Below are positions 23,961 to 36,923 of a DNA stretch of 64,000 nucleotides, piece after piece. The number at the start of each line of letters is the position of its first letter. Within the stretch, counting starts at the first letter, position 1. The position numbers and the translations under genes are program-made. The notes beneath the pieces are model-generated. The model did no database searches and was not told the DNA's origin. It worked only from the letters and a program-made list of their open reading frames with translations. Origin of the DNA: Ipomoea triloba (taxonomy: Eukaryota > Streptophyta > Magnoliopsida > Solanales > Convolvulaceae); the NCBI RefSeq assembly GCF_003576645.1, contig NC_044922.1:7045684-7109683 (forward strand). The letters run 5' to 3'.

Positions 23961-24899
23961 TACAAACTGAATCTTATCTTCCATTAAGGTTTTTATCAAT
24001 TTTTTTTTGTTTTATATTTCCCACCATCATAACATTTTAGCCCTTAGGCTCAAAACTCATTTAATCACGAATATAGTACACACTCCACCACTTATCAAAA
24101 TTTCCTCAATGCTCAAAATATAAATTCAATACCTACCTCGTTTATAATCCAATTATACTCCATCATTTAATAAGAAAATATTTTGCTACAAATAATATAA
24201 TGCATATATGATAACCTAAATAATCAACATACAGATATAAATCATTTGTATACATTCTTACGTCCTTAACATTTTAAAAGCATTATTGATGCATATATAC
24301 GAAACTACATACATAATTAATTTCTATCATATGAACATATTTTTATACAACAAAATTACATTTCATATTTAAAATTTCATTCAACAATCATTTTTAATAC
24401 ACAATATAAAGGTAGTACAAATTCTCACCACACCGATGTGTATATTACACAAAATTATAAATTTTCCATAATTCATAATTTCTCAAGTCCATAATTTCGC
24501 AACTCATATACCACACGTATACTATGCATATATAACATAATTAAATATATGTATTTTCATTATAGAAAGACATATGTGTACAATGCATAACAAAATCATA
24601 TATAAATGTGTATTTCACAAAAATCAAACGCACAGTACATAAAAGGCATGAACATAAAAATGCTAAATGCATTTATTTTATATGCAAATATATTCTACGG
24701 ATAGTACATAATGTATGAAGTTAAAATATAAACTTTTTTTTTTACAAAGAATATATGTACGTAAGAACAATAATATTATTATTATTTTTTTTAAGAGAAA
24801 CCATACATACAGTACTAAGTAAAATAGCACATCATATGAATCATCATCATATATCCGTAAATGTATATATTTCATATACATACTCAATCATATATACAT

Positions 24900-25067
24900 N
24901 NNNNNNNNNNNNNNNNNNNNNNNNNNNNNNNNNNNNNNNNNNNNNNNNNNNNNNNNNNNNNNNNNNNNNNNNNNNNNNNNNNNNNNNNNNNNNNNNNNNN
25001 NNNNNNNNNNNNNNNNNNNNNNNNNNNNNNNNNNNNNNNNNNNNNNNNNNNNNNNNNNNNNNNNNNN
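24900..25067. other. Assembly gap, 168 N
   Basis: Gap within the 5' LTR; the same 742 bp lie on both sides (24158-24899 and 25068-25809), including variants not shared by the left LTR. Confidence 0.99.
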
Positions 25068-26529
25068 CTCCATCATTTAATAAGAAAATATTTTGCTACA
25101 AATAATATAATGCATATATGATAACCTAAATAATCAACATACAGATATAAATCATTTGTATACATTCTTACGTCCTTAACATTTTAAAAGCATTATTGAT
25201 GCATATATACGAAACTACATACATAATTAATTTCTATCATATGAACATATTTTTATACAACAAAATTACATTTCATATTTAAAATTTCATTCAACAATCA
25301 TTTTTAATACACAATATAAAGGTAGTACAAATTCTCACCACACCGATGTGTATATTACACAAAATTATAAATTTTCCATAATTCATAATTTCTCAAGTCC
25401 ATAATTTCGCAACTCATATACCACACGTATACTATGCATATATAACATAATTAAATATATGTATTTTCATTATAGAAAGACATATGTGTACAATGCATAA
25501 CAAAATCATATATAAATGTGTATTTCACAAAAATCAAACGCACAGTACATAAAAGGCATGAACATAAAAATGCTAAATGCATTTATTTTATATGCAAATA
25601 TATTCTACGGATAGTACATAATGTATGAAGTTAAAATATAAACTTTTTTTTTTACAAAGAATATATGTACGTAAGAACAATAATATTATTATTATTTTTT
25701 TTAAGAGAAACCATACATACAGTACTAAGTAAAATAGCACATCATATGAATCATCATCATATATCCGTAAATGTATATATTTCATATACATACTCAATCA
25801 TATATACATCTTACACTACACACACAGATATATATACCCTCACAAAATACATACATCTTTTATACGAAAAATTTTGTATTTTTATACCATAGCAAATACA
25901 TCATGTATATACCCCAAATCATCTACAAGGCATCCAAAAGTAAATTTTAGTGGACATAAACACTTACCTCTAAAGCTTATTCTCCAACTTCCTCTAATCT
26001 TTCATTTGATCAATTTCCTTCTTTTGGCTTAGTAGAGAGGATTTCCACTCTAGAAGAAAAGAGAATGAATTTTTTTTTTCTGAGTAGGCATTCGGCCAAA
26101 GAGGAGGGAGAAGAAGAAGGAAGAAGAAGTCATCTTTATCCTAATCATTATCCTTGGGTTTTAATGAAAAATAGAGAAATTTAATCAATTTAAGATTTGT
26201 AACTCCCAATTAATATCTCAATCACATTATCTTATTTAATATAATATATTTATAATATCATTATATATATGTATACTACACACACGGTCAAAACATTTAT
26301 ATATGTATATATCCATACTTATAATTAACTAATACTACATATATATATACTTCACGTACTAACAGTACTACCATATATATATTACCATATATATATACCA
26401 TACATAATTAATATACAATATATATTCGGATTGTATATTATATACAATATATATAGCTCACAACTCACGTACTAATCAATAGTATACAACTTAATTATAA
26501 TTATGTACATATATACGTATAAGCATAGT

Positions 26530-26586
<57 letters not shown>
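26530..26586. repeat. (TAA)n microsatellite in 5' LTR
   Basis: TAA repeat, uninterrupted here; the counterpart in the other LTR (21187-21237) has an interruption and different length, one of the few LTR differences. Confidence 0.95.
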
Positions 26587-26588
<2 letters not shown>

Positions 26589-28488
26589 TAACAATCTTAA
26601 TTATAATAATAGCCATAATGCTGTCTTACAAAAGAAATAAAATAATATAAAATAATAATAATAATAATAATAATAATTTTTTATGCTTTAAAGATAATAA
26701 TACTAGTAGTGAGGTTACAAGAAATCAATTGAATTTTGGACCCAAAGGATTTAAGAGAGTATGGAAGAGAAAGAAATATTAAGTCATAAAGAAGATAGGG
26801 AAAATACCGGGTATCACATTACAGGTCACTAACAAGTAATTACGCCTTGATGACTAAATTGACATTTTTATGTATCTAATTGCAACTTTAAAAAGTTTGA
26901 GGGCCTAATTGACTTTACTGATAAAGTTTGATGGCCTATTTGATACATTTTATGCAAAGAAAATTTACATTTATATTTACCTGTTATTACAGGTCACTAA
27001 CAGGTAATTATGCATTGATGACTAAATTGACATTTTTATGTAACTAATTGCAACTATAAAAAGTTTGAGGGCCTAATTGACTTTACTGATAAAGTTTGTT
27101 GGCCTATTTGATACATTTTATGCAAAGAAAATTTACATTTATATTTACCTGGTATTACAGGTTACTAACAGGTAATTATGCATTGATGACTAAATTGACA
27201 TTTTTATGTAACTAATTGCAACTATAAAAAGTTTGAGGGCCTAATTGACTTTACAGATAAAGTTTGTTGGCCTATTTGATACATTTTATGCAAAAAAAAA
27301 AATTGACATTTATATTTTCCTGTGATTACAGGACACTAACACGTAATTATGCCTTGATTTATTAATTGACATTTTTATGTATCTAATTGAAACTTTGAAA
27401 AGTTTGAGAGCGTAATTGACTTTACAGATAAAGTAAGATGGCCTAATTGATACATTTTATGCAAAAAAAAAAAATTGACATTTATATTTTCCTGTGATTA
27501 CAGGACACTAACACGTAATTATGCCTTGATTTATTAATTGACATTTTTATGTATCTAATTGAAACTTTGAAAAGTTTGAGAGCGTAATTGACTTTACAGA
27601 TAAAGTAAGATGGCCTAATTGATACATTTAATGCAAAAAAAAAAATTTGACATTTATAATTACCTGGTATTACAGATCACTAACAGGTAATTATGCCTTG
27701 ATAACTAAATTGATATTTTTATTTATCTAATTGCAACTTTAAAAAGTTTGAGGGCCTAATTGACTTTACAGATAAAGTTTGTAGGCCTATTTGATACATT
27801 TTATGCACAGAAAATTTACATTTATATTTACCTGGTATTACAGGTCAGTAAAAGGTAATTATGCATTGATGACTAAATTGATATTTTTATTTATCTAATT
27901 GAAACTTTCAAAAGTTTGAGGGCCTAATTGACTTTACAGATAAATTTTGACGGCCTATTTGTTATATTTTATGCAAAAAAAATGACATTAATGTTTACCT
28001 GGTATTACAGGTCACTAACAAGTAATTACGCCTTGATGACTAAATTGACATTTTTATGCATCCAATTGCAACTTTAAAAAGTTTAAGGGCCTTATTGACT
28101 TCACAGATAAAGTTTGATGGCCTATTTGGTACATTTTATGCAAAGAAAATTTACATTTATATTTACCTGGTATTACAGGTCACTAACATGTAATTATGCG
28201 TTGATTAGTAAATTCACATTTTTATGTATCTAATTGCAACTTTAAAAAGTTTGAAGATCTAATTGACTTTACAGATAAAGTTTGATGGCCTATTTGATAC
28301 ATTTTATGCAAAAAAAATTGACATTTATATTTACCTAGTATTACTGGTCACTAATAGGTAATTATGCCTTGATGACTAAATTGACATTTTTATGTATCTT
28401 ATTGCAACTTTAAAATGTTTGAGGGCCTAATTAACTTTACAGATAAAGTTTGATGTCCTATTTGATACATTTTATGCAAAAAAGAAAT

Positions 28489-28620
28489 GCCATTTATATT
28501 TATCTGGGATTACAGGTCACTAACAAGTAAGCCATTTATATTTATCTGGGATTACAGGTCACTAACAAGTAATTATGTTATATTTATCTGGGATTACAGG
28601 TCACTAACAAGTAATTATGT
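28489..28620 (+). repeat. Stepwise partial duplication, three overlapping copies
   Basis: tttatctgggattacagg is met three times (units from 28489, 28531, 28578), each restart about 45 bp back and each copy running further than the last. Confidence 0.85.
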
Positions 28621-28729
28621 CTTGATGACTGAATTGACATTTTAATATATCTAATTGCAACTTTAAAAATTTTAAGGGCCAAATTGACTTTACAGATAAA
28701 GTTTGATGGTCTAATTGATATATTTTATG

Positions 28730-28860
28730 CAAAAAAATTGACATTTTTATGTATCTAATTGCAACTTTAAAAATTTTAAGGGCCAAATTGACTTTACAGA
28801 TAAAGTTTGATGGTCTAATTGATATATTTTATGCAAAAAAATTGACATTTATATTTACCT
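28730..28860 (+). repeat. Shortened monomer lacking the CAGGT box
   Basis: Sequence passes from atgcaaaaaaattgacattt straight to ttatgtatctaattgc, skipping about 60 bp that includes the ACCTG/CAGGT box. The two ttgacattt copies in a normal monomer provide the likely recombination homology. Confidence 0.8.
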
Positions 28861-28895
28861 GGTATTACAGGTCACTAACAGGTAATTATGCATTG

Positions 28896-28970
28896 ATGAC
28901 TAAATTGATATTTTTATGTATCTAATTGCAACNATGACTAAATTGATATTTTTATGTATCTAATTGCAAC
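28896..28970 (+). repeat. 37-bp exact overlap around a single N
   Basis: 28896-28932 equals 28934-28970, with one N at 28933 between, as in the 16726 join. Confidence 0.85.
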
Positions 28971-30458
28971 TTTAATAAGTTTGAAGGCCTAATTGACTTT
29001 ACAGATAAAGTTTGTTGGCCTATTTGATACATATTATGCAAAAAAAAAAAATGTGGAACTTATAGTTACCTGGTATTACAAGTCACTAACATGTAATTAT
29101 ACCTTGATAAACTAAATTTACATGTTTTATCTAATTGCAACTTTTAAAAGTTTGATGGTCTAATTGACTTTACATGTAAAGTTTGATGGCCTATTTGCCA
29201 TATTTTATGTAAAAAAAAAAAAAAAAAAAAGAAGTGACATTTACATTTACCTGGTATTGTTGGTCACAAACAGGTAATTATGCCTTGATAAACTAAATTG
29301 ACATGTGTATGTAACGAATTGCAACATTAAAAACTTTGACGGCCTAATTTACTTTACATGTAAAGATTGATGGCCTATTTCACACTTTTTACGTAAAAAT
29401 AAATGACATTTATATTTACCTGGTATTACAGGTCACTAACAAGTTATTATGCCTTGATGACTTTATTGAGATTTTTATGTATATAATTGCAACTTTAAAA
29501 AGTTTGAGGACCTAATTGACTTTACAGATAAAGTTTGATGGCCTATTTGACACATTTTATGCAAAAAAAAATTGACATTCATATTTACCTAGTATTACAG
29601 TTCACTAATAGGTAATTATGCCTTGATTACTAAAATGACACTTTTATGTATCTAATTGCAACTTTAAAAAGTTTGAGCGCCTAATTGACTTTACAGATAA
29701 AGTTTGATGGCCTATTTGATACATTTTATGCAAAGAAAATTTACATTTATATTTACCTGGTATTACAGATCACTAACAGGTAATTATGCATTGATGACTA
29801 AATTGACATTTTTATGTAACTAATTGCAACTATAAAAAGTTTGAGGGCCTAATTGACTTTACAGATAAAGTTTGATGGCCTAATTCATACATTTTATGCA
29901 AAAAAGAATTGACATTTATATTTACCTGGGAATACAGGTCACTAATAGGTAATTATGCCTTGATCACTGAATTGACATTTTTATTTATCTAATTGCAACT
30001 TTAAAAATTTTAAGGGCCAAATTGACTTTACAGATAAAGTTTGATGGCCTAATTGATATATTTTGTGCAAAAAAAATTGACATTTATATTACCTGATATT
30101 ACAGGTCACTAACAAGTAATTACGCTTAGATGACTAAATTGACATTTTTATGTATCTAATTGCAACTTTAAAAAGTTTGAGAGCCTAATTAACTTTACAG
30201 ATAAAGTTTGATGGCCTATTTGATACATTTTATGCAAAGAAAATTTACATTTATATTACCTGGTATTACAGGTCACTAACAGGTAATTATGCCTTGATGA
30301 CTAAATTGACATTTTTATGTATCTAATTGCAACTTTAAAAAGTTTGAGAGCCTAATTAACTTTACAGATAAAGTTTGATGGCCTATTTGATACATTTTAT
30401 GCAAAGAAAATTTACATTTATATTACCTGGTATTACAGGTCACTAACAGGTAATTACG

Positions 30459-30541
30459 CCTTGATTAACTAAAGTGACATGTTTATGTACCTAATTGCAA
30501 CCTTGATTAACTAAAGTGACATGTTTATGTACCTAATTGCA
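30459..30541 (+). repeat. 42-bp partial monomer duplication
   Basis: ccttgattaactaaagtgac and its continuation occur at 30459 and again at 30501, head to tail. Confidence 0.85.
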
Positions 30542-31196
30542 ACTTTATAAAGTTTGATGGCCTAATTTGACTTTACATGTAAAGTTTGATGGCCTATTTG
30601 ACACATTTTATGTAAAAAAAAAAGAAAAAAAGTGACATTTATATTTACTTGGTATTACAGGTCACTAACAGGTAATTATGCCTTGATGACTAAATTGATA
30701 TTTTTTTGTATCTATTTGCAACTTTAAAAAGTTTGAGGGCCTAATAGACTTTACAGATAAAGTTTGATGGCCTATTTGATACATTTTATGCAAAAAAAAT
30801 TGACATTTATATTTACCTGGTATGACAGGTCACTAACAGGTAATTATACCTTGATGACTAAATTGACATCTTTATGAAACTAATTGCAACTTTAAAAAGT
30901 TTGATGGTCTAATTGACTTTACACTTAAAGTTTGTTGGCCTATTTGATACATATTATGCAAAAAAAAAAAAATGTGGAACTTATAGTTACCTGGTATTAC
31001 AAGTCACTAACATTTAATTATACCTTGATGAACTAAATTTACATGTTTTATCTAATTGCAACTTTTAAAAGTTTGATGGTCTAATTGACTTTACATGTAA
31101 AGTTTGATGGCCTATTTGCCATATTTTATGTAAAAAAAAAACGAAGTGACATTTATATTTACCTGGTATTGTTGGTCACAAACAGGTAATTATGCC

Positions 31197-31345
31197 TTGA
31201 TAAACTAAATTGACATGTGTATGTAACGAATTGCAACTTTGATAAACTAAATTGACATGTGTATGTAACGAATTGCAACTTTAAAAACTTTGACGGCCTA
31301 ATTTACTTTACATGTAAAAACTTTAAAAACTTTGACGGCCTAATT
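31197..31345 (+). repeat. Two stacked partial duplications
   Basis: tgataaactaaattgacatg restarts after about 42 bp, and ctttaaaaactttgacggcc restarts about 40 bp later. A shortened monomer follows at about 31460. Confidence 0.8.
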
Positions 31346-33717
31346 TACTTTACATGTAAAGATTGATGGCCTATTTCACACTTTTTACGTAAAAATAAAT
31401 GACCTTTATATTTACCTGGTATTACAGGTCACTAACAAGTTATTATGCCTTGATGACTTTATTGAGATTGATGGCCTATTTGACACATTTTATGTAAAAA
31501 AAAAAAGAAAAAAAGTGACATTTATATTTACTTGGTATTACAGGTCACTAACAGGTAATTATGTCTTGATGACTAAATTGATATTTTTATGTATCTAATT
31601 GAAACTTTAAAAAGTTTGAGGGCCTGATTGACTTTACAGATAAAGTTTGATGGCCTATTTGACACATTTTATGCAAAAAAAATTGACATTTATATTTACC
31701 TAGTATTACAGTTCACTAACAGGTAATTATGCCTTGATTACTAAATTGACACTTTTATGTATCTAATTGCAACTTTAAAAAGTTTGAGCGCCTAATTGAC
31801 TTTACAGATAAAGTTTGATGGCCTATTTGATACATTTTATGCAAAGAAAAGTTACATTTATATTTACCTGGTATTACAGATCACTAACAGGTAATTATGC
31901 ATTGATGACTAAATTGACATTTTTATGTAACTAATTGCAACTATAAAAAGTTTGAGGGCCTAATTGACTTTACAGATAAAGTTTGTGGGCCTATTTGATA
32001 CATTTTATGCACAGAAAATTTACATTTATATTTACCTGGTATTTCAGATCAGTAAAAGGTAATTATGCATTGATTACTAAATTGATATTTTTATTTATCT
32101 AATTGAAACTTTCAAAAGTTTGAGGGCCAAATTGACTTTACAGATAAATTTTGACGGCCTATTTGTTATATTTTATGCAAAAAAAATGACATTAATGTTT
32201 ACCTGGTATTACAGGTCACTAACAAGTAATTACGCCTTGATGACTAAATTGACATTTTTATGCATCCAATTGCAACTTTAAAAAGTTTAAGGGCCTAATT
32301 GACTTCACAGATAAAGTTTGATGGCCTATTTGATATATTTTATGCAATGAAAATTTACATTTATATTTACCTGGTATTACAGGTCACTAACATTTAATTA
32401 TGCGTTGATTAGTAAATTCACATTTTTATGTATCTAATTGCAACTTTAAAAAGTTTGAAGGCCTAATTGACTTTACAGATAAAGTTTGATGGCCTATTAG
32501 ATACATTTTATGCAAAAAAAATTAACATTTATATTTACCTGGTATTACTGGTCACTAATAGGTAATTATGCCTTGATGACTAAATTGACATTTTGATGTA
32601 TCTTATTTCAACTTTAAAATGTTTGAGGGCCTAATTGACTTTACAGATAAAGTTTGATGTCCTATTTGATACATTTTATGCAAAAAAGAAATGACATTTA
32701 TATTTATCTGGGATTACAGGTCACTAACAAGTAATTATGCCTTGATGACTGAATTGACATTTTAATATATCTAATTGCAACTTTAAAAATTTTAAGGGCC
32801 AAATTGACTTTACAGATAAAGTTTGATGGTCTAATTGATATATTTTATGCAAAAAAAATTGACATTTATATTTACCTGGTATTACAGGTCACTAACAGGT
32901 AATTATGCATTGATGAATAAATTGATATTTTTATGTATCTAATTGCAACTTTAATAAGTTTGAGGGCCTAATTGACTTTTCAGATAAATTTTATTAGCCT
33001 ATTTGATACATTTTATGCAAAAAATAAATTGACATTTATATTTACCTGAGATTACAGGATACTAACACGTAATTATGTCTTGATTTCTGAATTGACAATT
33101 TTATGTATCTAATTGAAACTTTAAAAAGTTTGAGAGCCCAATTGACTTTACAGATAAAGTTTGATGGCCTATTAGATACATTTTATGCAAAAAATAAATT
33201 GACATTTATATTTACCTGTGATTACAGGATACTAACACGTAATTATGTCTTGATTTCTGAATTGACAATTTTATGTATCTAATTGAAACTTTAAAAAGTT
33301 TGAGAGCCCAATTGACTTTACAGATAAAGTAAGATGCCTAATTGATACATTTTATCCAAAAAAAAAAATTGACATTTATAATTACCTGATATTACAGATC
33401 ACCAACAGGTAATTATGCCTTGATGACTAAATTGATATTTTTATTTATCTAATTGCAACTTTAAAAAGTTTGAGGGCCTAATTGACTTTACAGATAAAGT
33501 TTGATGTCCTATTTGATACATTTTATGCAAAAAAGAAATGTCATTTATATTTACCTGGGATTACAGGTCACTAACAGGTAATTATGCCTTGATGACTGAA
33601 TTGACATTTTAATATATCTAATTGCAACATTAAAAATTTTAAGGGCCAAATTGACTTTACAGATAAAGTTTGATGGCCTAATTGATATATTTTATGCAAA
33701 AAAAATTGACATTTATA

Positions 33718-36700
33718 TTTACCTGATATTACAGGTCACCAACAGGTAATTATGCATTTATGACTAAATTGATATTTGTATGTATCTAATTGCAACTTTA
33801 AAAAGTTTGAGCGCCTAATTGACTTTACAGATAAAGTTTGATGACCTATTTGATACATTTTATGCAAAAAAGAAATGCCATTTATATTTATCGGGGATTA
33901 CAGGTCACTAACAAGTAATTATGCCTTGATGACTGAATTGACATTTTAATATATCTAATTGCAACTTTAAAAATTTTAAGGGCCAAATTGACTTTACAGA
34001 TAAAGTTTGATGGTCTAATTGATATATTTTATGCAAAAAAAATTGACATTTATATTTACCTGATATTATAGGTCACCAACAGGTAATTATGCATTTATGA
34101 CTAAATTGATATTTGTATGTATCTAATTGCAACTTTAAAAAGTTTGAGCGCCTAATTGACTTTACAGATAAAGTTTGATGACCTATTTGATACATTTTAT
34201 GCAAAAAAGAAATGCCATTTATATTTATCGGGGATTACAGGTCACTAACAAGTAATTATGCCTTGATGACTGAATTGACATTTTAATATATCTAATTGCA
34301 ACTTTAAAAATTTTAAGGGCCAAATTGACTTTACAGATAAAGTTTGATGGTCTAATTGATATATTTTATGCAAAAAAAATTGACATTTATATTTACCTGA
34401 TATTATAGGTCACCAACAGGTAATTATGCATTTATGACTAAATTGATATTTGTATGTATCTAATTGCAACTTTAAAAAGTTTGAGCGCCTAATTGACTTT
34501 ACAGATAAAGTTTGATGACCTATTTGATACATTTTATGCAAAAAAGAAATGCCATTTATATTTATCGGGGATTACAGGTCACTAACAAGTAATTATGCCT
34601 TGATGACTGAATTGACATTTTAATATATCTAATTGCAACTTTAAAAATTTTAAGGGCCAAATTGACTTTACAGATAAAGTTTGATGGTCTAATTGATATA
34701 TTTTATGCAAAAAAAATTGACATTTATATTTACCTGATATTATAGGTCACCAACAGGTAATTATGCATTTATGACTAAATTGATATTTGTATGTATCTAA
34801 TTGCAACTTTAAAAAGTTTGAGCGCCTAATTGACTTTACAGATAAAGTTTGATGACCTATTTGATACATTTTATGCAAAAAAGAAATGCCATTTATATTT
34901 ATCGGGGATTACAGGTCACTAACAAGTAATTATGCCTTGATGACTGAATTGACATTTTAATATATCTAATTGCAACTTTAAAAATTTTAAGGGCCAAATT
35001 GACTTTACAGATAAAGTTTGATGGTCTAATTGATATATTTTATGCAAAAAAAATTGACATTTATATTTACCTGATATTATAGGTCACCAACAGGTAATTA
35101 TGCATTTATGACTAAATTGATATTTGTATGTATCTAATTGCAACTTTAAAAAGTTTGAGCGCCTAATTGACTTTACAGATAAAGTTTGATGACCTATTTG
35201 ATACATTTTATGCAAAAAAGAAATGCCATTTATATTTATCGGGGATTACAGGTCACTAACAAGTAATTATGCCTTGATGACTGAATTGACATTTTAATAT
35301 ATCTAATTGCAACTTTAAAAATTTTAAGGGCCAAATTGACTTTACAGATAAAGTTTGATGGTCTAATTGATATATTTTATGCAAAAAAAATTGACATTTA
35401 TATTTACCTGATATTATAGGTCACCAACAGGTAATTATGCATTTATGACTAAATTGATATTTGTATGTATCTAATTGCAACTTTAAAAAGTTTGAGCGCC
35501 TAATTGACTTTACAGATAAAGTTTGATGACCTATTTGATACATTTTATGCAAAAAAGAAATGCCATTTATATTTATCGGGGATTACAGGTCACTAACAAG
35601 TAATTATGCCTTGATGACTGAATTGACATTTTAATATATCTAATTGCAACTTTAAAAATTTTAAGGGCCAAATTGACTTTACAGATAAAGTTTGATGGTC
35701 TAATTGATATATTTTATGCAAAAAAAATTGACATTTATATTTACCTGATATTATAGGTCACCAACAGGTAATTATGCATTTATGACTAAATTGATATTTG
35801 TATGTATCTAATTGCAACTTTAAAAAGTTTGAGCGCCTAATTGACTTTACAGATAAAGTTTGATGACCTATTTGATACATTTTATGCAAAAAAGAAATGC
35901 CATTTATATTTATCGGGGATTACAGGTCACTAACAAGTAATTATGCCTTGATGACTGAATTGACATTTTAATATATCTAATTGCAACTTTAAAAATTTTA
36001 AGGGCCAAATTGACTTTACAGATAAAGTTTGATGGTCTAATTGATATATTTTATGCAAAAAAAATTGACATTTATATTTACCTGATATTATAGGTCACCA
36101 ACAGGTAATTATGCATTTATGACTAAATTGATATTTGTATGTATCTAATTGCAACTTTAAAAAGTTTGAGCGCCTAATTGACTTTACAGATAAAGTTTGA
36201 TGACCTATTTGATACATTTTATGCAAAAAAGAAATGCCATTTATATTTATCGGGGATTACAGGTCACTAACAAGTAATTATGCCTTGATGACTGAATTGA
36301 CATTTTAATATATCTAATTGCAACTTTAAAAATTTTAAGGGCCAAATTGACTTTACAGATAAAGTTTGATGGTCTAATTGATATATTTTATGCAAAAAAA
36401 ATTGACATTTATATTTACCTGATATTATAGGTCACCAACAGGTAATTATGCATTTATGACTAAATTGATATTTGTATGTATCTAATTGCAACTTTAAAAA
36501 GTTTGAGCGCCTAATTGACTTTACAGATAAAGTTTGATGACCTATTTGATACATTTTATGCAAAAAAGAAATGCCATTTATATTTATCGGGGATTACAGG
36601 TCACTAACAAGTAATTATGCCTTGATGACTGAATTGACATTTTAATATATCTAATTGCAACTTTAAAAATTTTAAGGGCCAAATTGACTTTACAGATAAA

Positions 36701-36923
36701 GTTTGATGGTCTAATTGATATATTTTATGCAAAAAAAATTGACATTTATATTTACCTGATATTATAGGTCACCAACAGGTAATTATGCATTTATGACTAA
36801 ATTGATATTTGTATGTATCTAATTGCAACTTTAAAAAGTTTGAGCGCCTAATTGACTTTACAGATAAAGTTTGATGTCCTATTTGATACATTTTATGCAA
36901 AAAAGAAATGCCATTTATATTTA
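33718..36923 (+). repeat. 337-bp dimeric higher-order repeat, nine near-identical copies
   Basis: The marker tcggggattacagg occurs at 33891, 34228, 34565, 34902, 35239, 35576, 35913, 36250 and 36587: exactly 337 bp each time, without any indel, and the copies read as identical by eye. A tenth equivalent position (36924) has tctggg instead. Each unit is two monomers: X (tcggggattacaggtcac, taacaagtaatt) and Y (acctgatattataggtcacc, aacaggtaatt). Constant period and identity imply very recent amplification or conversion. Confidence 0.97.

Larger units (their letters stand above)
19542..26818 (-). mobile_element. Non-autonomous LTR retrotransposon nested in the satellite
   Basis: Two long direct repeats (19542-21471 and part of 23135-26818) flank about 1.66 kb. 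On the minus strand the right repeat begins TGTGATACCCGG at 26818 and ends GTGTTACA at 23135, followed by an initiator tRNA-Met primer binding site. The left repeat begins with the same bases at 21471, preceded by a purine-rich tract. So the right copy is the 5' LTR and the left copy the 3' LTR. No gag or pol is encoded; it needs enzymes from a relative. The TGTGATACCC start and the hairpin-PPT end resemble plant chromoviruses (Tekay/Del group). The left LTR lacks its last roughly 840 bp and abuts scrambled satellite. The two LTRs differ at only a handful of sites, so insertion is recent. Confidence 0.88.
23135..26818 (-). repeat. 5' LTR, full length but with internal duplication and gap
   Basis: Runs on the minus strand from TGTGATACCC (26818) to GTGTTACA (23135). 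The assembled length of 3,684 bp contains a 742-bp stretch present twice (24158-24899 and 25068-25809) around 168 Ns. If that is an unmerged overlap the true LTR is about 2,774 bp. It holds a hairpin minisatellite (23721-23960) and a TAA microsatellite near 26530. Confidence 0.85.

Noticed and set aside
19530..26830. Target-site duplication of the nested LTR element
   Set aside because: The left LTR is truncated and fused to rearranged satellite, so no matching pair of flanking bases can be claimed.
33718..36923. CRISPR-like array
   Set aside because: Units are contiguous 337-bp satellite dimers without unique spacers, in a plant genome.
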